Source: Paludibacteraceae bacterium
Lineage (GTDB): Bacteria; Bacteroidota; Bacteroidia; Bacteroidales; Paludibacteraceae
Direction of reading: 5' to 3'
Length of the DNA stretch: 27,249 nt
Assembly (NCBI GenBank): GCA_016302585.1
Contig: JAEDNI010000024.1
Span: 1-27,249, forward strand
In this document: positions 1 through 8,500 of the stretch, one piece after another
Position numbering within the stretch: the first letter of the stretch is position 1
Layout: every line of letters starts with the position of its first letter
Notes under the pieces: model-generated
What the model was told of the DNA's origin: nothing
The model's input: the letters and a program-made list of their open reading frames with translations, nothing else
Database searches by the model: none
Position numbers and translations under genes: made by a program

Positions 1-43
1 GTGTTGCAATTAGAAAACAAGCGAAAATCGTAACAAGGCGCTG

Positions 44-74
44 CAAAGGTACAACTTTTTTCTGATATACGCAA
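44..74 (-). promoter_or_regulatory. Bacteroidetes-type promoter firing off the left edge
   Basis: On the minus strand TTG (74-72) is followed by a 20-bp spacer and TACCTTTG (51-44), the -33/-7 pattern of the primary sigma factor in Bacteroidetes. The same pattern precedes most genes in this window. No start codon lies between it and base 1, so the gene it drives begins outside the window. Confidence 0.75.
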
Positions 75-145
75 GCATTTACTCAAAATTCGTTCTATAA
101 AATAGTTTTTTATTTAAAACCATGCCTTCTACATCGTCCGTTGTT

Positions 146-160
146 CCGGATGTCATCCGG
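146..160. other. 15-bp palindrome CCGGATGtCATCCGG
   Basis: Two perfect 7-bp arms surround one central base. It lies about 70 bp upstream of the -33 box of the left-edge promoter (minus strand) and downstream of the 118-aa ORF. It could be an operator for the off-edge gene or a small hairpin. Nothing in the sequence decides between these. Apart from this palindrome and the hairpin at 235-279, the stretch 75-304 shows nothing recognisable. Confidence 0.4.
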
Positions 161-234
161 TTTACTCTTTTACTCCATTTTCCCACTTTTCCGTGTAGTT
201 TCCACCTACTCCCAATGGATGCTCAATGGATGCA

Positions 235-279
235 GAAAGGGTGCTCAATGGTTGCTTTACCCAACCTGAGCACCCTTTC
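235..279 (-). terminator. Strong hairpin, likely end of the 118-aa gene transcript
   Basis: A perfect 13-bp stem (235-247 with 267-279, arm GAAAGGGTGCTCA) encloses a further GGTT/AACC pair. It begins 26 bases past the stop codon of the minus-strand ORF. The minus-strand stem ends in CCCTTTC without a real U tract, so it may act as an mRNA-stabilising end rather than a classical intrinsic terminator. The flanking sequence carries short direct copies of GCTCAATGG. Confidence 0.5.
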
Positions 280-304
280 ATAACTTTTAACTCTTAACTT
301 GTCT

Positions 305-661
305 CTATTCTATCTCCCTTCCTTCTTTCAGCGCTACACTCACTTCGTGCCTTACAAAGTCGCACAAACGTCCATAAGCCGGCTTACCCCATTTCTTCGC
401 GCGGTATAATGTCTCGTCATACTTCGCCTGCCATATCGCCCTGCGTGCCGAATCGTGCAATATCGCCTTACTCTCCGCAATATAATTGCCAAAACTCTTG
501 CATGTCGGGTGAGCGGCTTTCTTTTCCTTCGTCTTCTTACTCAATTCAGGCTTCAGACACACCGCCGCCTCTTTTCCGTTTCCGGGAATATGCCGTGCGT
601 AGTGCTTCTTATCGATGCTTCCTTGCAAATCATCTACCAGAGTAGTCCACTTAACTTTCAT
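305..661 (-). CDS. Small basic protein of unknown function
   Basis: An ORF of 118 residues with no signal peptide or membrane segment. It is rich in Lys and Arg, with a KKTKEKKAAH stretch near the middle, and its last 60 residues look helical and aromatic (RRAIWQAKYDE, GRLCDFVRHEV). I do not recognise the family. The start begins MKVKWTTLVDD and runs through HYARHIPGN, faintly recalling small phage-like Bacteroidetes proteins that carry an ARK/YAR motif near the N-terminus, but this is weak. A good promoter lies 22 bases upstream (683-713) and a strong hairpin follows, so it is probably a real single-gene unit. It diverges from the pullulanase gene. The plus-strand ORFs over the same bases have no such signals and are taken as shadows. 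Confidence 0.65.
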   Translation of the reverse strand: MKVKWTTLVDDLQGSIDKKHYARHIPGNGKEAAVCLKPELSKKTKEKKAAHPTCKSFGNYIAESKAILHDSARRAIWQAKYDETLYRAKKWGKPAYGRLCDFVRHEVSVALKEGREIE

Positions 662-682
662 AAGACCTTCCTAAATTTTCTG

Positions 683-713
683 CAAAGATAATACATTTTT
701 TTCAAATTTCCAA
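683..713 (-). promoter_or_regulatory. Promoter of the 118-aa gene
   Basis: Minus strand: TTG (713-711), 20-bp spacer, TATCTTTG (690-683), matching the Bacteroidetes -33/-7 consensus. The ATG at 661-659 follows at a typical distance, which supports that start. Confidence 0.75.
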
Positions 714-762
714 ATTTTCATCCACCATTTTGTACAAAAAACTCCATTTTTATTACATTTAC

Positions 763-793
763 TTGCATAATTCATTTTTTTGTTGTACCTTTG
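763..793 (+). promoter_or_regulatory. Promoter of the pullulanase-like gene
   Basis: TTG (763-765), 20-bp spacer, TACCTTTG (786-793). Transcription should begin near base 800. This rules out the upstream in-frame ATG at 780, which overlaps the promoter, and selects the ATG at 816. Confidence 0.8.
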
Positions 794-815
794 TGGTCGC
801 AAAACTTTATATACC

Positions 816-2765
816 ATGCGTAAAACAATTATTCTTATGCTTTCTGTAGCATTATTAGCCGTTGGCTGTTGCAAACAGCAGAGTAACCAACCCAAAATGG
901 AGGACGAGTGCCTCTACAGTCCCTCAAAAACCCAATTTGCTTTCTGGTCCAATGTCGCCGAGCAAATGGAGCTGCGTCTCTATGCTGCACCTGACGCACA
1001 GGACTTCCAGACCGTCGCACTCACCAAAAACGAGAATGATTTCTGGACCGCCTCTGTCTCCGGTGATCTCGCCGGCAAGTACTACACCGTACGTTCGTTC
1101 CAAAACGGCGAATGGGCTGCCGAGTCTCCCGGCATCTTCGCTAAAGCCGTCTCCGTCAATGGTCAACGTGCCGCGATCCTCGATCTAAACGCAACCAACC
1201 CCGAAGATTTCGATAAAGACGTCCGTCCTGCAATGCCCGATCCGACCGATATAGTCGTCTATGAGACCCATCTCCGTGATTATACGATGGCGAATCCGGC
1301 TATTGAAAACAAAGGTAAGTTCCTGGCTTTCACTGAGCAACCGGCTATCGACCATCTCAAAGAACTCGGTATTACCCATCTCCAGATCCTGCCGTTCTTC
1401 GACTTCGGCTCCATCGACGAGACCAAAACTGTCAATTGTCAACTATCAACTATCAACTGCTACAACTGGGGCTACGATCCGGTGAACTACAACGTACCTG
1501 AAGGCGGTTATAGTACCAACCCCTACGATCCTGCTTGCCGTATTCGCGAAGCGAAACAGATGATCCAGGCGCTCCACAAAGCCGGTATTCGTGTCATCAT
1601 GGATGTCGTTTACAACCACACTTACGATGTCATGGGTTGCGCACTCGGACGCGTTGTGCCGAAGTATTTCTATCGCCTCAACGAAGATGGTACGTACGCC
1701 AACGGTTCCGGTTGCGGCAACGAGACCGCGTCCGACCACGAGATGTACCGCCGCTTCATGGTAGAGTCCGTTTGCTACTGGGCACGCGAATACCATATCG
1801 ACGGCTTCCGTTTTGACCTCATGGGCATCCATGACCAAGAGACCATGAACGCCATCCGTGCGGCCCTCGATGAGATCGACCCCACCATCCTCACCTATGG
1901 CGAGGACTGGGCTGCCATGGCTCCGGCGTATCCGTACGAACAACTCGCTATGAAGCAATGGACCTATAAAATGCCGCGCGTGGGTGCGTTCAGCGACGAT
2001 ATCCGTAACGCCCTCATCGGCTCACCTTTCGACCACGAACGCGGCTTCGCCTCCGGTAATCCTGCCGGTAAGCAAGCCCTCATGAATGGTCTGGTAGGAT
2101 GTATAGGTTTTGAAGACCCGAATGGCTTGCTGGGGCAAGAACCTCTTCTGTGGGCGGGCGAACCCATGCAACATGTCTCCTACATCACCTGCCATGATAA
2201 CTACTGCCTTCGTGACCGCATCGAGGTCTCTGCTCCCGAAGAAACTGAAGCCACCAAGCTTCGCATGAACAAGCTCGCCCAGACTGCCGTCCTCGTCTCA
2301 CAAGGTATGTCCTTCCTCTATGGCGGTGAGGAACTCTATCGCACAAAAAAGGGCATTGATAATAGTTATCAAAGCCCCGATTCGATTAACATCATCCCGT
2401 GGGAAAATAAGGAGAAATATGCGGACTTGTTCGAATACTACCAGAACATGATAGCTATCCGTCGTGCCCACAAAGGTTTCCGTCTCGGCTCATCTGAACT
2501 CGTCAAAGAGCATGCGGAGTTCGTGCCGACCGAGAACGAGTCACTCATCGTCTATCGCATCAACAACCTCGAAGGCATCGATACCGCCAAATCGCTCATC
2601 GTCCTCCTCAACGGCGGCAACCAAGCGCAACAAATCGAGATACCGAAAGGTAAGTATATCTTGCTGGCTTTCAACGGCGAAGCTGACGTGAACGGTCTCT
2701 CGGAATTGGAAGAGTCCCAAGCCATCGTAGCTCCCTATTCGGCTACAATTCTTGCCGAGAAATAG
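816..2765 (+). CDS. pulA: GH13 pullulanase-type alpha-glucan debranching lipoprotein
   Basis: Predicted to hydrolyse alpha-1,6 branches of starch, glycogen or pullulan at the cell envelope. The 649-residue product starts MRKTIILMLSVALLAVGCC, a lipoprotein signal with the lipid-accepting Cys directly after AVG. An N-terminal beta-sandwich (about 35-125) precedes the GH13 barrel. The four GH13 regions are intact: DVVYNHT (D263), GFRFDLMGIH (nucleophile D334), YGEDW (acid/base E363) and TCHDN (D461). YNWGYDPVNYNVPEG is the pullulanase signature that separates this family from plain alpha-amylases. A small C-terminal beta domain follows. The start at 816 is chosen because the promoter covers the ATG at 780. 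Between SIDETKT and YNWGYDP sits VNCQLSTINC, encoded by a short TCAACTA-type DNA repeat, which looks like captured microsatellite sequence. Family assignment is firm; exact substrate preference is inferred. Confidence 0.9.
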   Translation: MRKTIILMLSVALLAVGCCKQQSNQPKMEDECLYSPSKTQFAFWSNVAEQMELRLYAAPDAQDFQTVALTKNENDFWTASVSGDLAGKYYTVRSFQNGEWAAESPGIFAKAVSVNGQRAAILDLNATNPEDFDKDVRPAMPDPTDIVVYETHLRDYTMANPAIENKGKFLAFTEQPAIDHLKELGITHLQILPFFDFGSIDETKTVNCQLSTINCYNWGYDPVNYNVPEGGYSTNPYDPACRIREAKQMIQALHKAGIRVIMDVVYNHTYDVMGCALGRVVPKYFYRLNEDGTYANGSGCGNETASDHEMYRRFMVESVCYWAREYHIDGFRFDLMGIHDQETMNAIRAALDEIDPTILTYGEDWAAMAPAYPYEQLAMKQWTYKMPRVGAFSDDIRNALIGSPFDHERGFASGNPAGKQALMNGLVGCIGFEDPNGLLGQEPLLWAGEPMQHVSYITCHDNYCLRDRIEVSAPEETEATKLRMNKLAQTAVLVSQGMSFLYGGEELYRTKKGIDNSYQSPDSINIIPWENKEKYADLFEYYQNMIAIRRAHKGFRLGSSELVKEHAEFVPTENESLIVYRINNLEGIDTAKSLIVLLNGGNQAQQIEIPKGKYILLAFNGEADVNGLSELEESQAIVAPYSATILAEK

Positions 2766-2776
2766 GCATTCTTTCT

Positions 2777-2796
2777 CCCTCCCTTTTAGGGGAGGG
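2777..2796. other. GC-rich hairpin between convergent pullulanase and uvrB genes
   Basis: CCCTCCC (2777-2783) pairs with GGGAGGG (2790-2796) in the 43-bp gap between two facing stop codons. There is no T tract after it on either strand, so a terminator role is only possible. More G-rich sequence follows (GGGGCGGGGAG). Confidence 0.35.
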
Positions 2797-2808
2797 GCGG
2801 GGAGAGGC

Positions 2809-4827
2809 TTATCCTTCTATCGCTTGTAAGCGATTCTGCATCTCGAGCATTTCGTCTCGTAGGAAAGCGGCGGTCTCAAAATCCGTCGCTTTTGCTGCAG
2901 CGAGCATCTGTTTGCGCTTCTCGTCTATCGCCTTCTCCAATTTCTTGGCGTCCATCTTCTGCCATTCGGCATTCTTCCAACCGGCCTTAATACTCTCCGT
3001 CAACTTCCGCTTCTCTTCCTCCGGATCTTTGTACAAGCCCGCGAGCGCACTCGTGTTAATCTCTTTCTTGATCGGCGTCGGAACAATTCCGTGCTCTTCG
3101 TTATACTTCATCTGAATAGCCCGTCTCCGATTGGTCTCATCGATCGTCGCCTTCATCGCCGGAGTGATCTTATCGCCATAGAGCACCGCCTTGCCGTGCA
3201 CGTGTCGCGCCGCACGACCCACTGTCTGTGTCAGACTGCGTTGATCTCTCAAGAATCCCGTCTTGTCAGCATCCAGTATCGCTACTAAACTCACTTCCGG
3301 TAAATCGAGTCCCTCTCTTAACAAGTTCACACCCACTAACACATCGTACTCGCCCTTCCGCAAGTCCTCCATGATCTTCACGCGCTCAATGGTATCTATA
3401 TCCGAATGGATATAAGCGGACTTAATTCGATACTTTCTTAGGTACTCGTCTAACTCCTCCGCCATGCGTTTCGTCAAGGTCGTCACCAGGCAGCGTTCAT
3501 TGCGATGAATCCTAAACTTAATCTCGTCCATCAGGTCATCCACCTGGTCTTTCGTCGGTCGTACCTCAATCTCAGGATCCAACAATCCCGTCGGACGAAT
3601 CAACTGGTCAATCACGATACCTTCGCTTCGCTCCAACTCGTACTCGTCCGGCGTAGCCGATACATAAATCGTCTGACCCGTTTTCTGCTCGAATTCCTCG
3701 AACTTCAATGGTCGGTTATCCCGTGCTGCGGGCAAGCGGAAACCATATGTCACTAAGTTATCCTTTCTCGCCTTATCGCCGCCGTACATACCCCGGATCT
3801 GAGGTACGGTCACGTGACTCTCGTCAATGACGAGCAACATATCTTTCGGGAAATAATCCAGCAGACAATAGGGTGGGGTGCCTTCTTCACGGCCGTCAAA
3901 ATAGCGACTGTAATTCTCCACACCCGTGCAGTATCCCAATTCGTCCAACATCTCCAGATCGTACTTCACGCGCTCCTCTATACGCTTTGCGTATAATTCT
4001 TCTCCTATACCGATGAAATACTCGATCTGTTTCGCCAAATCCAACTTGATCTGTTCCTTCGCAGAAGCAATCCGTTCCGCACTTGTCAAGAAGATCGTCG
4101 CCGGACTCAGGTTATAGTGGTCAAACTCCTCAATCACCTGTCCGCTAATCGGATCTACCGTCAAGATCGCATCGATCTCATTGCCGAAAAACTCCACCCG
4201 AACTAAATAGTCCGCGTACGCCAAAGCGATATCAATCGTATCGCCTTTCACGCGAAAGCGCCCACGCGCTAATTCTATATCGTTACGCACGTACTGCGCG
4301 CCTACGAGTTGTTTCAGCAAGTTGTCCATGGGCATCACTTCGCCGCGTTTCAACTCCACCACATTCGCCGTGAAGTCCTGCGGGCTTCCCAAACCGTAGA
4401 TGCAACTGACTGAACTGACAATAATCACATCTTTCCGTCCGCTCAGCAGTGCCGCAACGGCACTCAATCGCAACCGGTCGATCTCTTCGTTTATAGACAA
4501 ATCTTTGTCTATATAGGTGTCCGTACTCGGGATATACGCCTCCGGCTGGTAATAGTCGTAGTAACTCACGAAATACTCCACCGCGTTATGCGGGAAGAAC
4601 GCCTTCATCTCCGAATACAACTGCGCTGCGAGGGTCTTGTTGTGACTCATGATAAGCGTCGGCCGATTCAACTCCTGTATCACGTTTGCTACCGTAAACG
4701 TCTTTCCGCTACCCGTCACACCCAGCAACACCTGCGCTTCCGCACCGGCTTTCACACCCTCAACCAGCGCCTTTATCGCCTCCGGCTGGTCTCCTGTTGG
4801 TTTATATGGACTCTCTAATCGAAACAT
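2809..4827 (-). CDS. uvrB: Excinuclease ABC subunit B (UvrB)
   Basis: Nucleotide excision repair: UvrB receives damaged DNA from UvrA, verifies the lesion with its beta-hairpin and recruits UvrC for incision. The 672-residue length matches the family. Visible features are GVTGSGKT (Walker A, residues 36-43, K42), the beta-hairpin tyrosine cluster VSYYDYYQPEAYIP (87-100), the DESH helicase box (about 337), late helicase motifs LREGLDLPEVS and QTVGRAARH, and a C-terminal UVR coiled coil (about 628-668) that contacts UvrC. The N-terminus MFRLESPYKPTGDQP is canonical and fixes the start. Upstream lies a 9-bp tandem repeat and then the rplS terminator, with no consensus promoter visible in between, so its transcription source is unclear. 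The gene converges on the pullulanase gene. Confidence 0.97.
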   Translation of the reverse strand: MFRLESPYKPTGDQPEAIKALVEGVKAGAEAQVLLGVTGSGKTFTVANVIQELNRPTLIMSHNKTLAAQLYSEMKAFFPHNAVEYFVSYYDYYQPEAYIPSTDTYIDKDLSINEEIDRLRLSAVAALLSGRKDVIIVSSVSCIYGLGSPQDFTANVVELKRGEVMPMDNLLKQLVGAQYVRNDIELARGRFRVKGDTIDIALAYADYLVRVEFFGNEIDAILTVDPISGQVIEEFDHYNLSPATIFLTSAERIASAKEQIKLDLAKQIEYFIGIGEELYAKRIEERVKYDLEMLDELGYCTGVENYSRYFDGREEGTPPYCLLDYFPKDMLLVIDESHVTVPQIRGMYGGDKARKDNLVTYGFRLPAARDNRPLKFEEFEQKTGQTIYVSATPDEYELERSEGIVIDQLIRPTGLLDPEIEVRPTKDQVDDLMDEIKFRIHRNERCLVTTLTKRMAEELDEYLRKYRIKSAYIHSDIDTIERVKIMEDLRKGEYDVLVGVNLLREGLDLPEVSLVAILDADKTGFLRDQRSLTQTVGRAARHVHGKAVLYGDKITPAMKATIDETNRRRAIQMKYNEEHGIVPTPIKKEINTSALAGLYKDPEEEKRKLTESIKAGWKNAEWQKMDAKKLEKAIDEKRKQMLAAAKATDFETAAFLRDEMLEMQNRLQAIEG

Positions 4828-4838
4828 CTATTATCATC

Positions 4839-4928
4839 CTAGTCTGTCTAGTTATTCTAGTTTGTCTAGTTATTCTAGTTATTCTAGTTTTTCTAGTCTG
4901 TCTATTCGTCCTAGTCCGCCTAGAAAAA
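4839..4928. repeat. 9-bp tandem repeat (CTAGTTATT-type) upstream of uvrB
   Basis: CTAG occurs at 4839, 4848, 4857, 4866, 4875, 4884, 4893, 4911 and 4920, with CTAT at 4902, an exact 9-bp period over ten units (CTAGTTATT, CTAGTCTGT and similar). It fills the space between the uvrB start codon and the rplS terminator. The plus-strand ORF reading LVILVCLV through it is a by-product of the 3-codon period. Confidence 0.9.
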
Positions 4929-4949
4929 AGGGGAGCCATTTGGTTCCCC
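4924..4949 (-). terminator. Intrinsic terminator of rplS
   Basis: On the minus strand GGGGAACC-AAAT-GGCTCCCC is followed directly by TTTTTT (4929-4924). It begins seven bases after the rplS stop codon. A second small dyad, CGAGTTA..TAACTCG (4952-4967), overlaps the stop codon itself. Confidence 0.85.
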
Positions 4950-4955
4950 TTCGAG

Positions 4956-5309
4956 TTATTTAACTCGTCTTTCTTGAATGCGGGCTTTCTTACCCGTACG
5001 CTCGCGGAGGTAATACAGTTTAGCACGACGTACGTTACCGTACTTGTTCACTGTGATACTCTCAATGAAGGGGCTGTCCATCGGGAAGATACGCTCTACA
5101 CCAACGTTGCCGCTCATCTTGCGAACTGTGAAGCGCTTCTTGTCGCCGCTACCGTGAATGCAAATAACATCACCGCGGAACTCCTGTACACGCTCTTTGT
5201 TACCTTCTTTAATACGATAACCAATGGTTATCTGATCACCTGCCTTGAATGCAGGAAACTCTTTCTTCTCGCCGGCAAATGCTTGCTCAGCTACTTTAAT
5301 CAAATCCAT
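4956..5309 (-). CDS. rplS: Large subunit ribosomal protein L19 (bL19)
   Basis: Structural protein at the 30S-50S interface of the ribosome. The 117-residue product carries the L19 landmarks: FKAGDQITIGYRI near the N-terminus, VQEFRGDVICIHG, FTVRKMSGNVGVERIF, the PFIESITV strand and the near-universal C-terminal KLYYLRERTGKKARIQER. The start is placed at the ATG 5309-5307 (MDLIKVAEQ), which aligns with the family N-terminus. An in-frame ATG 42 bases upstream would add MPDVSILIHKKKNE, which belongs to the structured leader rather than to L19. The gene stands alone, with its own promoter (5484-5513), a long leader of about 170 bases and its own terminator, which fits autogenous control. Confidence 0.96.
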   Translation of the reverse strand: MDLIKVAEQAFAGEKKEFPAFKAGDQITIGYRIKEGNKERVQEFRGDVICIHGSGDKKRFTVRKMSGNVGVERIFPMDSPFIESITVNKYGNVRRAKLYYLRERTGKKARIQERRVK

Positions 5310-5338
5310 TTCGTTCTTTTTTTTATGGATTAGTATTG

Positions 5339-5400
5339 ACACATCGGGCATTCACTACTATTCGGCCGAACCTATTTCAATCGCCAGAGGCACGATGTGT
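5339..5400 (-). promoter_or_regulatory. Structured rplS leader, candidate L19 autoregulatory RNA
   Basis: Between promoter and start codon the leader can close with a perfect 8-bp long-range stem, ACACATCG (5400-5393) with CGATGTGT (5346-5339), read on the minus strand. Inside it is the palindrome TTCGGCCGAA (5361-5370). L19 leaders that bind the protein to repress translation are described in other Bacteroidetes and bacterial groups. Membership in one of those families is inferred from position and fold only. Confidence 0.5.
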
Positions 5401-5483
5401 TTTTCCCTCAATGGGGAGAGGAGTTTTCCCGATAACTATACGAGTTGCAGGGCAACGAAGTCGTTAATCGGCGAAAACGACGA

Positions 5484-5513
5484 CAAAATTACTGCTTTTT
5501 TTTGAATTGGCAA
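5484..5513 (-). promoter_or_regulatory. Promoter of rplS
   Basis: Minus strand: TTG (5513-5511), 19-bp spacer, TAATTTTG (5491-5484). It implies a 5' leader of about 170 bases, unusually long for this window. Confidence 0.7.
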
Positions 5514-5541
5514 AATATTTTTGCAAAAAAATCACTTTTTT

Positions 5542-5572
5542 TTGTCCATACGAAATAATTTTCGTATCTTTG
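5542..5572 (+). promoter_or_regulatory. tamB promoter with a dyad in its spacer
   Basis: TTG (5542-5544), 20-bp spacer, TATCTTTG (5565-5572). The spacer holds a perfect inverted repeat ACGAAA-TAAT-TTTCGT (5550-5565) whose right arm touches the -7 box. This is well placed for a repressor operator. No regulator gene is visible nearby. Confidence 0.7.
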
Positions 5573-5591
5573 CACGCTAAAATATGCGCTT

Positions 5592-8500
5592 GTGAAACGA
5601 TTTCTGGCTATAGCGGGTGCCTTCCTCGTCAGCTTGCTGATGGTGACAGCGATGTTAGTCGCCGTCTTGACGAGTGATAAGGTCGAGACAGCTGCCGTCC
5701 AATTTGTGACGGAGGAGTTGTCGCGCGCCTTGGGTACGGAGGCACATGTGGGAGCGGTGGAATATCGCTTCCCGGCACGCGTGGCCATCAAGGATGTCTT
5801 TATCGAGGATCGCTTGAAAGCCGCGCAGCACGATACCCTCGCTTATATCGGCGAGGTGTATGTCCATTTCAGTCCCTTGGCTTTGCGTAAAGGGGAGATT
5901 CGTTTCTCGCACGCGCACATCCACAACGTAGTGGCCAAGCTTTACCGCACCAATGATGTGTGGAATTTCCAATATCTCGTAGAGGCTTTCCGTTCCGATG
6001 AAGAACATGTCTTCGATCGCACGATGGAGAGCATCATCTCTGTACGCGATGTGGAATTGGAAAATATTCGCGTTGAAGTGGAGCAATATACGGTTCAGTT
6101 GTCGAAGGCGACGATGGACCTGAATAATTTCAGCGAAGAATCGCTGGATGCGCAGATTCGTCATCTCGAGGCCTCCGTTGTGCATGCCGATAAAACGCAG
6201 CAACCCTTCGAAGTCGAAGATCTGCAGGCGCATGTCCTCCTTACCGACTCCACCTTGCTGGCTCCTACGCTCAAGGTGCAACTCCCGCGTTCGCGCGTGG
6301 ACCTGAGTGGAGTGGAGTTGTGCTTCCCTGCTGCCGATACCATCTATCTCTCGCAGTCTGCGCATGATATCACCTTCGCTCTCCGTTTCCATGAAGCAGA
6401 ACTGGTGCCGGCCGATATCGCGCTCTTCATCCCCCTTTTCAGCGGACTCAAGCACCCGATTAACCTCAGTGGTGCATTGGTCGGAACACTGGATTCGGTG
6501 ATGATGGAGGATATAGCTCTGCATTACAATGGTCACCTCGTGCTGCAGGGAGACGTAACGGCCATCGGTCTTCCCGACCTCTCCGACCCCTATCTGCGGG
6601 CGAACCTGCGCGAACTGCAGACGAACGCACCGTACCTCCAGGATTTCCTGGCGCAACTATACGGACGTCCCTTCCGCTTGCCCAAACCGCTCCATCGGCT
6701 GGGCGATATCCATTATCGTGGCTTGATGGAGGGCTACCTGCATAACTTGACGCTCCACGGAGGATTCCGTACGGCCCTCGGAGCCATCACTACCGATGGA
6801 ACGGTAGTCAGCGACTCAACGTTCGAGCATATGAACTTCGATGCGCACATCGTGGGTAATAAATTCCGTGTGGGTCGACTGCTGGATCAGTCTAAACTTG
6901 GCTCCGTCACCCTCGATTTCTATTCGAAGGGATCCATCGATGAAGGCAAAGTGCATGGCGATATCAAGGCCCATATTCGGGATCTTACCTATAATCACTA
7001 TACCTTTAGTGACATCAAGATAGATGGTCGCTACGATCCTCTTCGCTACGAAGGAAACCTTGCGATTCATGATCCGCATGTGGACTTCGAGTTTGACGGC
7101 GTGCTCAATAGGCAGGACGAGAATCCGGAGTATAACTTCAACCTCCTCTGCCGGCATTTTGACTTATCGCCCTTCTCCGCCGAGTATCATGAAGAGGTAC
7201 TTAGAACCTCTTTTGCTTTAGCGGTGGATCTGAATGGCGCCAAAGCGGATGAGATAAGCGGATACCTCGTGCTCGATTCCCTCTACATGGCTACGCCATT
7301 AGACTCCATCCGAATGCGACAACTGACCTTGCTCGCTTCGGCGCATGGCAACCGGAATAAGTCTTTCACCCTGCGTTCCGATAACACGAGTGCGCAATTA
7401 GACGGTTATTTCCGTTACCAGGATGTCGTGCCTGCGTTACGTGATCTCATTCATTATTACCTGCCTTCTACGATGCCGGCTTCGGATGAGAGGTGGATGC
7501 CTGTGGAGATGCGCCTTCGTGCGGACGGAGCGCGTCTGCGCGATATACAGCGTCTCTTCGCTTCGCGTCTGACGATTAGCGACCACTCTTCTTTGCAAGC
7601 CGAGGTGAACTTGGCGCAGGATGAAGAACCCGAGGTGAGTATGAACTTCTTCGCGCCCGGTATACGTGCGGCAAGCACACCGGTGCACGACCTCTCAATC
7701 TCGCTCAATTCGGTCGATACGCTTCTCACGCTTGACTCGATCGCCTTCGAGCGACGCAACGCCTTGGCGCTCTCCGTATCGGCTGAGGCGATGCAGATGC
7801 AGACTTTCTTCACTACGCTGGCGTTCCGCGACTCCCTCTATTCGCACGTCACCCTCCGCTCCGAAGCGCAGATTAATGAACTGCTACCGGAAGGCTGGGA
7901 GAACCTCTCGCCGCGTGAACTGCGTCATGCCATCCGCGACGATGTCACACATGGCGAAACAATTGATGCCCTTCTTGCCGCCCAGCGTGCCGGAGACTAT
8001 GGTGGTGACTTACGGTTCATCACCCATTTCTCCAAGTACAATAAACAACCGCTGATTGACCTCCATCTGCTGCCTTGCGAACTCATCCTGCGCGACTCAA
8101 TCTATACGCTCAGCGAGAGTAACCTCACTTACTGCGCAGCCGATACGGCCCTCCGGATAGAGCACTTCGCGTTCGAGGGAGCAGGCCAACACCTCCGTGC
8201 GAACGGTATTGCTTCTACGCGCCGCGATGATACGCTTGCCGTCGATCTTCAGCGCGTCGATGCTTCTTACGTCGTGCCCTTTATCCTACCGGTGCAAACC
8301 ATCATGTTCAATGGCTTGCTGACCGGCGTAGCGAATATCACCGGTGTATTCCGTCAACCGCTGGTGGAGACACAGATTCATATCGACTCGGTGGGACTGA
8401 ATAACTGCTATTTCGGCGATGCCGAAGTGGACCTCCACGTCTATCCCAAGCAAATTCTGCGCGACACGGTCCTGCCGCCGCAACTCCGTTTCCATGCCGA

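Noticed and set aside
780..815. ATG at 780 as pullulanase start
   Set aside because: It overlaps the promoter and would place 12 residues before a clean lipoprotein signal peptide.
4797..5333. Plus-strand membrane-like ORF LVILVCLVILV
   Set aside because: Its hydrophobic part is the 9-bp repeat read in frame, and the rest is antisense to rplS.
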